A stretch of DNA of 64,000 bases from Atherix ibis (lineage: Eukaryota; Arthropoda; Insecta; Diptera; Athericidae). The stretch covers positions 52,651,920 to 52,715,919 of the forward strand of contig OY282606.1 of the NCBI GenBank assembly GCA_958298945.1. The letters run 5' to 3'. Each line of letters starts with the position of its first letter. The stretch's first letter is position 1. The notes under the pieces are model-generated. The model made no database searches. It was not told where the DNA came from and worked only from the letters and a program-made list of their open reading frames with translations. A program made the position numbers and the translations under genes. Below are positions 1 to 10,381 of this stretch, piece by piece.

Positions 1-1190
1 AGGAGCTGTTATTAGTTCATAATCAGGAGCCTTTTTATTTGGAAAGACGCAAAATAGTTGCTTTAATTTCTGAGGACTTAAAATTTTTGAGAGGAAAACT
101 CATATGAACTGGGAACATTAGTTCTTCGATGATTTTATTAGTGGAGCTGATGTTGTTTTAAAAGAGTTTTTATATAAATTTTTTTTAAATAAATATTTTC
201 TTTTTCAAAATAGTTTTAATTTTTATTATTTCTTTTTTTATATTACGTTTTTTTTTTTTGGATTCATTTGAAGATGAATTTTGAATATATTTTTAGACCC
301 GCCCACTAGTTTTTTTTTTACCTTTAAAACAGTATCTTTTCTCGCCCTATTTTGGAGTAATTTTTTTTAGCTACAGATTTTTAAGAAAGATAAAAAAAAT
401 TGATTAGAAGACAAAGAAAAACGAAGTGCTGTTTTTTTTTTAAATGCTATTCCCTCAAAGGAGATACAAAAAAAAACTACAAAATGGAAACTTAGATGAA
501 AAAGATGAAAAACAGTTTGACTAAAAATAGATATAATAACAACACGTAAAGAACAGAACAAAATTATATAGAGAAATTGGAAAACAGGCACATGGTCATA
601 AATTAAAATTTAATTTTAGACACGAACGAACAAATTCGAGGGGTTTCGGTTGCCACAATTACACGTAAAAGAAAATGTTGAATTTTGTATTTTTGGGGAA
701 TGTGTTCAAAGCGGCCAGAAAATCAAGGAAAAATTTAAAAAAATGAAATAGGAAATAGTGAAAAGGAAGAGAAAAAAAAGGAATATTGATTTTTTCAACC
801 TGTAAACTTTTGCTTCCTTTTCATTTTGACAAGAACAGGGCGTCATCATCGGCTCCATCACCACCACCACAATTTTCGTCAGTCTCGTAGTTAACGTCAT
901 CTCGAATCGTAAATGTTCAATTAATATTTATTATCGGAAATCATCACGATCGTCATCGGTATTTCCAATTACTATCGACCAACTTGAATGTACCTTAAAG
1001 AATTTATTCAAAATCTGCTAGTTTATATCATCCCCCTTTGAGTGAATAAACTGAAAAAGCTTCCCTTTAGATTTTCAAGTTAGGATTTTGTGGTTTAATA
1101 CAAAATTTTCGACGATATCGAGTAACATCTGTGCATATTTCAAGAAGTTTTCGAAATAGTTTCATGGGTTTCGCTGTTAATAAGAAAATA
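1..1190. other. AT-rich non-coding DNA
   Basis: Long T and A runs and short chance reading frames without recognisable domains. I see no gene, RNA or mobile element here; the short frames at 367-900 are Phe/Lys-rich low-complexity translations of homopolymer tracts. Confidence 0.6.
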
Positions 1191-1356
1191 ATCGTTTTCC
1201 CATCTGAACGATCCAATAAAATTGGAAAATTTTTATTAATTTAATTCAGTTTAAATGGGAAGGGTTTTAATCCGCTAAAATTGAGTGAAATCATAACCAT
1301 TTAGTAGCAACATAAAATAGAAATAGGTGGTTTGAGTGGATATGTTTAATAGACTA

Positions 1357-2623
1357 TAAGGTGTATAAGCTTAAATCCGCTGTTTTTTTTGTCAAAAAAA
1401 CGTTTTTTTATAGAAAGCTAAAACAAAAATAATTCAAAGTACTTGCCCTCGCTAGCTACACATTTTTCCCATCTCTCGGGCAATTTGTGGATACCACGCC
1501 AAAAAAATTTCTTCTCTTTCGAGGCAAACCACTCATCAAGCCATTTTCGGAAGTCTTTGTAAGAATCGAAGTGCTGCTCAGCGAGCGCGTGGCCCATCGA
1601 CGAAAAAGGGTGGTGGTCAGAAGGGCCAGGTCTGGTGAATACACGGGGTGGGGTAGTATCTCCCAGTTGAGTGTCTCCAAGTAGTTTCGGACCATTTTTG
1701 ACGTGCGTGATGGTGCGTTGTCGTGGAGGGAAATCAGCATTTTTGTCTTGTCTTTGTTGATAATCCGTCCTTTTTTCACGCAGAGCACGGTGCAATTTGA
1801 TCAGTTGTTGGTGGTAGTGGTGGGCATTGACAGTGTCACCAGGTTTAAATATCTCATAGTAGACGATACCCTACTGATCCCACCAAACGCACAGCATCGT
1901 CTTCCGTCCGAAGCGATTTGGTCTTGGGGAAGATGATTGGATGGGATCAACCCAAGATTTGTTGCATTAAGGATTTTTGAAATATATCCACTTTTCATCG
2001 CCTGTCACAATCCGATGCCTGAACGACTTCCTTTTTTGTCTGGCGAGCAAGATTTCGCATGTGTTTTGGTATCGCTCCATCTGCCTATCGTTCAATTCAT
2101 GCGTCACCCATTTTCCGATCTTTTCAATCTTCCCCATGGCATGCAGATGCATGGAAATGGCTGATTGAGTAACACCCAATTGCTCCGCGAGCATTTTTTG
2201 CGATTTTGTATCGTCTTCGTCCAAAAGAGGTCCTCAACCTTCCTAGGCCGATTTTCACGCTTCTTGTCCTACAAGTCAAAATTTCCATCTTTGAACCGAC
2301 GAAACCAATCTCGGCACATTGTTTCCGATAAAGCACTATCACCATAGGCCTCCATAAGAATTCGATGCGATTCGGTAGCCGATTTCTTCAAATTAAAGCA
2401 GAAAAGCAGAGCTTCCCGCATATTCTTTTTTTGTGACACAAAACTAGACATGATTACCAAAGGAAAAATGTATGTTGTTGTACGTAATTGCTGACAATAT
2501 GCACTGATTAATGTTGACAGATGTCAAACTCATAAAAAAAACAGTATGGCGGGCCCATGGTAGCTTAATATGCTCACTCACGCCTTTTATGACCAAACAG
2601 CGGATTTAAGCTTATATGTCTGG
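1357..2623 (-). mobile_element. Mos1-like (mauritiana subfamily) mariner, copy 1
   Basis: A 1267-bp element, close to the usual mariner length of about 1.29 kb. Its ends are inverted repeats: the left end carries AGGTGTATAAGCTTAAATCC and the right end the complement of AAACAGCGGATTTAAGCTTA. It is flanked by TA at 1355-1356 and 2624-2625, the normal Tc1/mariner target duplication. Compared with the intact right ends of the other two copies in this window (ending CACCTGG next to the flank), the outermost left bases read TAAGG instead of CCAGG, so that end has decayed. Mariner transposase binds these repeats and moves the element by cut and paste. Confidence 0.93.
1418..2451 (-). pseudogene. Mos1-like transposase, frameshifted
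   Basis: DDE transposase of a mauritiana-type mariner on the minus strand, broken into several frames. The N-terminus begins MSSFVSQKKN (start at 2451), followed by the helix-turn-helix region ending DGNFDL, where a stop occurs near 2270. The next frame gives the linker and catalytic core with TGDEKW (first Asp, codon 1997-1999). Further frames carry WWDQ, HDNAPS (second Asp) and SDHHPF (third Asp), ending LPERWEKCVASEGKYFE. All three catalytic Asp residues survive, with the DD34D spacing typical of mariner, but at least four shifts or small deletions (near 2230, 1960, 1710 and 1620) prevent a full protein. Full-length family members are about 345 residues. Confidence 0.92.
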
Positions 2624-2823
2624 TAAATTCTTTAGAAGAAAATAGTTAGAGTGGCAAGGGAAATATTTAAAAAAGAGGATGAAATTTTGGGAAGGTAAAA
2701 ACGTGAAACTATACTAAAGCTTGAAACTTTAAAAAAGAAGCAAACAATTCTAAATACGCAACACTATTTTTAATAAAAGTAAAATTTATCCTTAAAAAAA
2801 GTAAAATATTTTTTTTCATCAGC

Positions 2824-2940
2824 TCACAAAGCATACCAAACAGTCTCAATAATGGCTTGTGGATTTTCTTTACTCCAAATGCGGCAATTTTCCTTTTTAA
2901 CGTAGCCATTCAACCGAAAATGAGTTTCAGCGCTGAACAC
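2824..2940 (-). pseudogene. DD41D-type mariner transposase scrap
   Basis: The minus strand encodes FSAETHFRLNGYVKKENC followed by RIWSKENPQA. This matches the first catalytic block of DD41D (rosa-type) transposases seen twice more in this window (FSDGAHFHL near 7480 and FSNEAHFHLGEYVNKQNC at 62865). The first catalytic Asp is Ala here. No terminal repeats are visible, so this is a short relic next to host repeat copy 1. Confidence 0.7.
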
Positions 2941-3062
2941 GGTAAGCTTCACGACCTCAACGACGATTTTCGATATAAATTTACACAATTTGCAAGCGTT
3001 ATTCTGGCATAAGTCTAACCATAGTAAAATGGTAAACCAAATGGACCACAAATCAGCTATTC

Positions 3063-3267
3063 GCTATAAAATAGGCTCTCGCTATAAAAAGTCTTACCAA
3101 TTCTCAAAACAAACCTCCAAAAAAACACACTTTATAAAATCTGAACTAAAACGGAAATTCTAAAAATTAGCCCATCGAATAGGTTAATTCCTCTTCCATT
3201 AAATCCTAAAAGAAAAACCTATTCTTATAAATAGGTAAACTGTCCGTTAAAAATCTCTTAAAAAATA
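3063..3267. repeat. Shared left flank of deleted mariner, copy A
   Basis: About 205 bp beginning CTATAAAATAGGCTC and ending at the mariner terminus at 3268. It matches 22734-22938 at roughly 95 percent by eye, and in both places it abuts the same mariner derivative. No reading frame or RNA motif is recognised; two CTATAAAA motifs lie close together at its start. Confidence 0.85.
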
Positions 3268-3923
3268 TACGAAGTCTGTTCAAAAATTTTCAATTTTATG
3301 CGGCGTTATTTTGGGGACTCATATGTCTCACTTATGCCTACAAGTTCGGCCATTTTGAATGTTCAGTTAATTTTTGACAGCTGCTTTGGTTGCACGTGTT
3401 TTGGCTCGTCTTCGATTTTTGCTCAATTTTGACCAAAAACAGCATCGCATTAACATTGCTAAGGAGCTGTTGCTCCAGAGGGTCCTAACTGGTGACGAAT
3501 CATAGGTTTATGGTTATGACGTGGAAACCGAAGCTCAATCATCCCAATGGAAACTGTCGCACGTGCCAAGACCGAAAAAAGCGCGCCAAGTTCGGTCGAA
3601 AGTGAAGGTTTTGCTTACAGTTTTCTTCGATTGCAGGGGCGTAGTGCATCATGAGTTCTTGCCACAGGGTTGAACGGTCAATAAGGAATATTACCTGCAA
3701 GCTATGCGAAAGTTGCGTGAAGCGATCCGCCAGAAATGCCCGGATTTGTGGAAGAACAAAAATTGGCTTTTGCCATTTTTGGCCAAAAACAACACACTTA
3801 TAATGCCGCAGCCACCGTATTCCACAGATCTGCACCCCTGTGACTTCTTATTGTTTCCGAAATTGAAGAGCCAGTTTGAAAAAACACAAATTTTTTCGCG
3901 ATACTTTTTGAACAGACCTCGTA
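3268..3923 (+). mobile_element. Internally deleted mariner, copy A
   Basis: 656 bp with inverted ends (TACGAAGTCTGTTCAAAAA at left, complement TACGAGGTCTGTTCAAAAAG at right). The left side has TA at 3266-3267; the right side lacks a clear TA. The interior reads as a decayed DD34D mariner transposase: GDES then a stop, YGYDVET, the segment VKVLLTVFFDCRGVVHHEFL, then CPDLWKNKNWLLPFLAKNNT and LIMPQPPYS. The second catalytic block (normally HDNA) is deleted between KNKNWLL and PFLAKNNT, and most of the DNA-binding domain is missing, so only a non-autonomous element remains. The C-terminus is cut after the FPKLK block. Confidence 0.9.
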
Positions 3924-4559
3924 GTGTCCCCTAAAATCTCTGAAAATGCTAACTTTTTCTCGGAAAAGAATACAATTCTAAAATGGAAAATTATACCTTA
4001 AAAAAATAATTACATAACAAAATAAGGATAATTTTTGTTATATAACAAAATAAGGATAATTTTTGTTATTTAAAAAAAAATCTCTACTAATGACAGGGAA
4101 AAATTGTCTCTGAAATCAGAAAAGGTGGCCTCAAAATACGAAAAAACTGCCCTTAAAACAAGAAAAACCTTCAAAATTTTCACGTCTTTTTTATATTTAC
4201 TTAATTTCTTTAGAAAAACTCCAAAACTTTTTATTATTTTTAAGACATTTTAAAAAAATTTCTGGTTAAAAGATTTTTAACACAAAAACTTCTTAAAGCA
4301 AATCACAAAAATTTTAAACATTTTTTTTTATTTTATTTTAATTAAAAGACACTGAAAATTTTTATAATCAAAAATATTTTTCAATAATCACAGTTTAATA
4401 TTTATTATATACAAAAAAAGAGAGGAGAAAACGAAGAGGCTTTTTACAGATAAGCGAATTCAAAAAAATTACAAAAATCTTTCGAAGCAAGTAAAAATAA
4501 TAATTTATAAAAAAAAATAGCAAATTTGCATAAAATAAAAGGAAATCATTTTGAGCACC
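3924..4559. other. AT-rich non-coding DNA with a 28-bp tandem duplication
   Basis: Mostly A/T runs. Near 4013-4068 the segment around AAAATAAGGATAATTTTTGT occurs twice in tandem with a 28-bp period. No gene is seen. Confidence 0.6.
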
Positions 4560-5990
4560 TTATCACCTATACCCTCGTCCCCCGTGACAAAAAAATTGTA
4601 AACGCTTGCCAGCTAGTAATTACCTTCCACAAATTACCGCGCTTTCAGAAAAATGATAAGAAATTCCGCAAATTCAAAAAAAGAACATCGCATACGAGAT
4701 AATCGAGCGAATTTTTAATGAGCACAATTAAAGATCCCTAAATCTTATGCACATTCTCTTATCCACCCCCTTTGCCCCTCCCTCTTAAGGTAATCAACCG
4801 TCCTGAGTGGGACAAGAAAGAAAAAACCCAAATTGATTAGCTGACAGAGTAGCTGATAATGTCGCCTTGAAACGCCGAAACGACAAAAATTTTCTTAAGG
4901 ATTTGCATTAAAAAAAAAACTGATAAGAAAATGTGCGATTGTAATAATGACTCCCGAATATTGACGGTTTCTTCTTCTCTGTCCTCCCCATTTTCCGATT
5001 TTTCCTTCTTGTTCCGTTTTTAGTATGAAAAAAAAAAGTTTTTCTCTTCGAAGGTAATGAGTGGATGTCGTGTTGAAAATCGGTTTACGTCGCCTTCATT
5101 TTCATATTCTTAAAGTTGTTCCCATTCCAGTTCGTTTCGCTTTTATCCATTTTACGATTCAATCAAATTTCGAAATAATCTCCAAGCGGCCAACCCCATT
5201 TTAAGTCGTCTAAACACACCCACCCGCCCATTTAGAATCTCCGAGAGCCACGCGGTAGATGGTAAATTCTCCCAAACCGTAACACTGTAAAACCTTCTCA
5301 CCCACCCACCCCAAAACACACAATCGAGCGTATTTGTTTATTCGGCAGCTTAAAATCTTCAATCAGCATCCGATGTCGCAACGACCTCGAGCAGAATAAA
5401 CAAGCTCAGCCGTGAGCCCACGAACCACTTCGACTGGAGGTTGGGTGATTGCTATTTTAATTCAAAGCCCCTAGCATGACGTCTCTCCGAGATTCGTCGA
5501 TTCTCCACGCACGCGGTATACCCCACAACAGAACGGCGCCTTTATTTATTTATCGTTTTGCAAAGTATTTGCATTTAGTTTTCATTTCCGGCTGTTTCTG
5601 CCTCACTTAATTCCAACTCTGCATTCCACCCTTTTCCCGTTGCCCGGGCTCACATATCCTGTTCCGTTAGCAGAGGACAAAAACCGAATCGCCTGCCATC
5701 AACCCCTTTACGACGACCACTCAACATTCAAGCGCGCGTCACGACGATTTCGTTTAAAGAGATTTTATCGCAACGCTCCTGATTACATGGCGGCAACCAG
5801 TATTTTCGCATGAACTTCCCCTTTTCTCCAATCCTACCCAAAAAAACTCATATTTTCTGGAAATAGTTCTGATTTCAAAATACACAAAAGGGGGGAGGGA
5901 GCTCGTTCTCAATCACCTCTCCATTCCTTCCTTCATTCTACCTGCCGACGCACGGTTTTTCTGACAAAAAAAAAATAAATTCAAAAACAG
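4560..5990. promoter_or_regulatory. Lower-AT non-coding island with GATA-type motifs
   Basis: This stretch is clearly richer in C and G than its surroundings and has no long reading frame. WGATAR motifs, the consensus of GATA transcription factors, occur at 4560-4565 (reverse), 4654-4659, 4697-4702, 4854-4859 and 4921-4926. C-rich tracts follow near 5210-5310 and 5700-5990. Such islands in fly intergenic DNA are often cis-regulatory, but that is inference; nothing here proves a promoter or enhancer. Confidence 0.35.
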
Positions 5991-6856
5991 GCCACGGCAA
6001 AGCTACGATTTCAATTTTATTTTTCTGCTTTTGATTTTTGGATAACCGAAGTGAAGCCTACACAGTAGGAAAAATATATGAAAATGCAAACAGTAAAAAA
6101 ATAATTCATTAAGAATGAGAAAAATTTTAAAATTTCCCAAAAATATTTAACAAAAAATAAACCGAAAAATTTTTCTTTTACCAAATAAAAAAAAAGGAAA
6201 TCAGCCAAAAAACAAAAAAAAACTGAATCTATTTCGGACAAAAACCAAAAAAAGAACGCAGCCAATTTTTGTAAGAATTTTAGATAACTGCCCCTTAACA
6301 GCTTCTACCGCCATCTGTTATTCAATATAGGAAATGTCAAAAATATATCGGAGACTAGAATCTGGTTTAAACGTTCGTAATGGTTTCGTTATGTGTGCGT
6401 GTCTAAACTAAACTATTCTCTTTGAATGAGGGCATTCCAATGAACAAATGAAGAAAATTAAGAATAAAATCAGCTTAGGACCTATTCTGGACAAAAACTA
6501 TTTTTCTAATTTATATACTTTTCTTCAAAAAAAGCGCAATAATAAAACAATTTCTTTTAGTAAAACTTTTGTCCATGAATTTACTTTAGAAGAAAACGCA
6601 AAAAAAAACAGCAAAAACCAAATCTTCTTTTTAGAAAAAGAAAATAAAAAAAAAATTCTTATCAGTTCAGTTATTGTTATGAAAAAGTCTTTAAATCAAA
6701 AAAATTCTTTTAAAAAATATTTGCAAAAGATATCCTTTATATAAAAGTATAAATATATTAAAATTCGTTAAAATCCCTCTTTTTCTCATATAAATTAAGG
6801 AAAATTATTTTTAAACTAAAGAATTTCTGAAAAAATGCCAAAGAGAAAAGTAACTA
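5991..6856. other. AT-rich non-coding DNA
   Basis: A-rich DNA containing a 98-codon Lys/Asn-rich reading frame (6448-6744) that resembles no family I know and is probably chance. No RNA or repeat is recognised apart from the mariner end just downstream. Confidence 0.5.
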
Positions 6857-6900
6857 TTGGATTGTCCAGAAAGTAATTTCGTTTCTTTTTATAGAAGATG
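6857..6900 (+). mobile_element. Solitary mellifera-type mariner terminus
   Basis: TTGGATTGTCCAGAAAGTAA and the following TTTCGTTTCTTTTT match the left terminus of the mariner at 59831 (TTGGGTTGTTCGGAAAGTAA, then TTTCGTTTTT). It is preceded by TA at 6855-6856. No transposase or partner end follows, so it is a solo end or truncated derivative. It lies 26 bp from the DD41D mariner at 6926. Confidence 0.7.
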
Positions 6901-6925
6901 TTTTTTTTTATAGTGAATTAATATA

Positions 6926-8181
6926 GGGTTTTCCAATAAGAGTAACATTATTTCTAAGAGACATTTCGGCAATTTGTAATATATCATGATCTATGTTTTT
7001 TTTCTTCATTGTATTCAGTAATGTTTACAATTTTATTCTGGAGAGATATACGCAAGAACATAGTTTACAAATTATTCAATTTTATTATGAAAATAATCGT
7101 TCTCAAATTGCAACTTTTCGTGCGCTTTTGCCATTTTATGATCGTAAGAATCGTCCAACTGTGCTCGCTATTCGTCAATACATAATGTTCAAGTGCCAAT
7201 AACGCAAAGAACCGCTCGAAATAATGAAAATATTGCTGCCGTTCAGGCAAGTGTTGCTGAAGACCGCAATTTGTCGATTCCAAGACGTTCTCGAGAATTG
7301 GAACTGTCTCAAACCACAACCTGGTGGATTTTGAGAAAGGATTTGGGCTTTCATCCGTATAAAATTGTTATCACTCAAGAACTGAAGCCATTGGACCACC
7401 GTAAACGCCGTGAATTTGCTGATTTTGTCTTGGAACAACTTGAAAACGATAACGATTTTTTTAAAAGAAAATCATCTTCTCCGATGGGGCTCACTTTCAT
7501 CTGAGTGGTGCGGTAAATAAACAAAACTATCTGTTTTGGTGCGAAGAAAATCCACAAATTATTCATGAGCACCCATTACATTCACCTAAATTGACAGTTT
7601 GGTGTGGTTTTTGGTCTGGTGGAATCATCGGTCCGTACTTCTTTCGAAATGAAGCTGGTAACACCGTTACTGTCAATGGAGAGCGGTATAGTTCAATGAT
7701 AACCAACTTTTTATGGCCGAAATTGGAAGAAGTTGATCTTGACAACATCTGGTTCCAACAAGACGGGGCTACGTGCCACACAGCACGTGCAACAATTGAA
7801 TTATTGCGAGAAAAGTTTGGAGATTCGATTATTTCAAGAAATTGTGACATTGAATGTCCTCCAAGAAGTTGTGATTTAACACCATTGGACTATTTCTTGT
7901 GGGGTTATTTGAAGTCATTGTTCTTTAGCAATAAATCAGAGTCTCTTCAAGCTTTAGAAGTCAATATTGAACGTGCTATTCATGACATACGACTTGATCA
8001 AAAATTGGGTTCATCGAAATCGTTCCTGCAAAAGAAGTCGTGATAGCCATTTGAATGACGTTTTATTCAGAACTTAATTGTATCGATTGTACTTCATATT
8101 AAATAAAAAACATTAAAATTTCCTTAACAATTAGTATGGTTTTTTTTAAAAAGAAATCATATTACTCTTTTTGGAAAACCC
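6926..8181 (+). mobile_element. DD41D (rosa-type) mariner, copy 1
   Basis: 1256 bp bounded by inverted repeats of about 30 bp, matching at all but about three positions. The left end begins GGGTTTTCCAATAAGAGTAA and the right end, on the complement, GGGTTTTCCAAAAAGAGTAA. TA (in fact TATA) flanks both sides (6924-6925, 8182-8183), as expected for Tc1/mariner insertion. The interior encodes one nearly complete transposase interrupted by frameshifts. Confidence 0.93.
6993..8077 (+). pseudogene. DD41D mariner transposase with three frame disruptions
   Basis: The N-terminal helix-turn-helix (YTQEHSLQIIQFYYENN) runs to about 7190, where an apparent small deletion shifts the frame. The next frame carries the second DNA-binding subdomain and linker (ENIAAV to HPYKIVITQELKP). 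A one-base loss in the A-run near 7465-7471 shifts it again into the catalytic core: FSDGAHFHL (first Asp, codon 7483-7485), WFQQDGATCH (second Asp, 7762-7764), PPRSCDLTPLDYFLWG (third Asp, 7888-7890). 41 residues separate the last two Asp, which defines the DD41D group. A final shift near 8000 hides the C-terminus, which otherwise reads RSCKRSRDSHLNDVLFRT and stops at 8075-8077. All catalytic Asp are kept; the Glu after the first is Gly. Confidence 0.92.
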
Positions 8182-8189
8182 TATATATC

Positions 8190-8770
8190 CGGTTTTTCAA
8201 TAGCAACTTGTAACTTAAACATTTTTATCATGCAAAGACTCACATAAACGAAGATTGTTTACAAGTAATTAAAAATTACTACGGAAATTCAGTTTGCCGA
8301 AAATGATGACTTTTATCAACCATTCTTGAGGTTGAATGGCGTTATTGGAGTGCTGCAAACCCTCATGTGCTTCATGAAACACCACACTTCATCCAGAAAA
8401 AGTGACTGTATGGTGTGGTTTTCATGACGGTGGCGTCATTGGGCAATTTTTCATCGTTGCTGAAAATGACCGTCACGTTACAGTCAATGGTGAATGCTAC
8501 AGAGACATGTTGTAGCGTTATTTCTTCGATCAATTACATGGGCTGGACATCAGTGATATGTGGTTTTAACAAGACGGTGCCACATACCACACAGCGGGAG
8601 AAACAATCGACTTATTGAAGTCCTAGTTCGGTGAACATGTTTTATCGAGAAAAGCTCCTGTCGATTGTGTTTTATCGAGAAAAAGCTCCTGTAACACCTC
8701 TAGACTTTTTTCTATGGGGCTACGTTAAATCGATGGTTTATGCCAACAAGCCGGCGATGTGACAGGACCT
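8190..8770 (+). pseudogene. Second DD41D mariner, decayed and 3'-truncated
   Basis: Lies head to tail a few bases after the previous element. Its left end (GGTTTTTCAATAGCAACTTG) resembles the terminus of that element. A scrap of the N-terminal helix (CLQVIKNYYGNSVCRK) is followed, after a large deletion, by RYWSAANPHVLHETP, VTVWCGFHDGGVIGQFF, then DMWF-stop-QDGATYHTAGETIDLL (second catalytic Asp) and TPLDFFLWGYVKSMVYANKP (third Asp). The first catalytic block is deleted. Several stops interrupt it, and a segment of about 28 bp is repeated with a 30-bp period at 8638 and 8668. No right terminus is found. Confidence 0.85.
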
Positions 8771-8773
8771 AAT

Positions 8774-10106
8774 GTGGCCCACACACACGCTAACTTGGTG
8801 ACCACGCCACACACGTTCCAACTTCTTTCAAAGCATTCAAATATTTTTGACAACCATATGTCAAAAAATCATTTGTTTTTCGGTTTTTGTCTTGAACACC
8901 AAGTTGCCCCTTTAGCTGTGTTCGGCTCAAACGTCAAAAAATTTCAGAAGTATGAGAAGAATGTTTTAGTCGGAAGAAATCTTTTCATCATTTATTGTTT
9001 ATTTTTACCATATTCTCTGGTATATCTTCTTTCTGGTATAAAAAAAAACAAATTAAGTAAAGAAGTTATTTACTTCAGAATTTACCAGTGGAAAAGAGTG
9101 CATGCTTATATTTTTATTTGTTATTTAAATATGGAAAATGTGCAATAAATTATTTGTCTTTTGGCAGATTAGTCAAAAAAGATTTTTATTTGTCCTTTGG
9201 CAGAATAATCAAATATGGTTGAAATAATAAATATCAAGTAGAGCGGCACTATCTAAGCAAAGTGATAAATATTTACAAATGCAAATTAATTGTCTACTAT
9301 GATCCAATGCGAAGGGAAAAAAGAACTGAATAGACAACAAACGGACGAACGGAGAACGGCAACAAGTTAAAGAGTTTTTAGAAACTTTGGAATACACTCA
9401 TTTTTCTACAGCCTCTAACCATATTGTATGAATATTTATTTTTATGTATAAAAATTTTTGAAATTAGTTTATAATAGCCAGTTTTACACATAAGCTAATT
9501 TAAAAAAAAAGCATCTGGAAAGAAAAATTTTCTGTATGATTCGGTTTCATAGTTTTGACACAGCGATCGTTATCGTCGGAATTGTGTTCAATATTTACCA
9601 GAAGGAAAGAATAAAATTGCTACGACAAAGAAAGCGACATTTAGTTTTCGCTGTCAACATCTTAAAACTTTCCATAACCTTATAGGGATGATTTCAGAAT
9701 TGTGGTCTTATTTGCATCTGTAGTATCTCGATGAGATTCGTTATTCTATATTAAAAGAGTTGGACACATAGAATTCCTAAATTAGCAGAGACCTCTCTAT
9801 CTGGTAAAAATACCAGATGGTAAAAAATACTTCAATGGTAGAGTCTCGTCAAAAACTCTCTCCAAACTTCATTATTAACAACTGCGATGTGTTCAACACA
9901 AAAACCGAAAAACAAATATTTTTTTTTGTCACAACCTGCCCATACACAGCCAACTTCAGCTATCAACCATTGACTCCGCCCATAAAAATCAAAATATTTT
10001 GATTTTCTTCCAACCAACTCACCAACCATCAAAATAGTTGGCCAACTGCCCCACACACGATACAATTTGACGAGTTGGCCGACCAGTTGGCCTGTGTGTA
10101 GGCCCG
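8774..10106. mobile_element. Possible foldback-like element with imperfect inverted arms
   Basis: The left end GGCCCACACACACGCTAACT resembles the complement of the right end, GGCCTACACACAGGCCAACT. Deeper in, about 30 bp at 8872-8901 (core TTTGTTTTTCGGTTTTTGT) recurs inverted at 9889-9916 with about two mismatches. The arms are unequal (about 100 against 190 bp from end to shared block), and the right arm contains three GGCCAACT-like subrepeats. The interior (about 8950-9840) has no recognisable transposase, and no target duplication is evident. Two oppositely oriented copies of a short element would give the same picture. Confidence 0.4.
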
Positions 10107-10381
10107 TTCATGGTTTGTTTTTGGTGATGATGGTCTCTTGTTTGGCGATTTTTTCTTTTTTGTAATTCCTGTGTTTTCATGATTATTTTGCCATTAATTG
10201 CACCATAAAAATAATAATATAGAAAATTATTTAGTTTTTTTCCCATTTTTTATGTTGAATTTAAAAAAAATCATTTTTTCTCAACTGTTTTCGAAGTAAG
10301 AAATTTTTCATTAAAGCCATTCATTAAACATCATAGTTGACATTTTCGATTTTAGAATATCCCAAATCGTTGGTTTTAATA

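Larger units (their letters stand above)
1193..2783. repeat. Dispersed host repeat copy 1, split by a mariner
   Basis: Bases 1193-1356 plus 2626-2783 together match 10382-10710 almost end to end, with many shared blocks such as the stretch around GGTTTGAGTG and the one around GATGAAATTTTGGGAAGG. The match is interrupted only by the mariner at 1357-2623. The nature of the underlying repeat is unknown; it has no coding signal. The second copy lacks the mariner and so shows the pre-insertion state. Confidence 0.85.

Noticed and set aside
6448..6744. 98-codon Lys/Asn-rich reading frame
   Set aside because: Composition follows A-rich DNA; no domain, no neighbours, no codon bias distinguishable from background.
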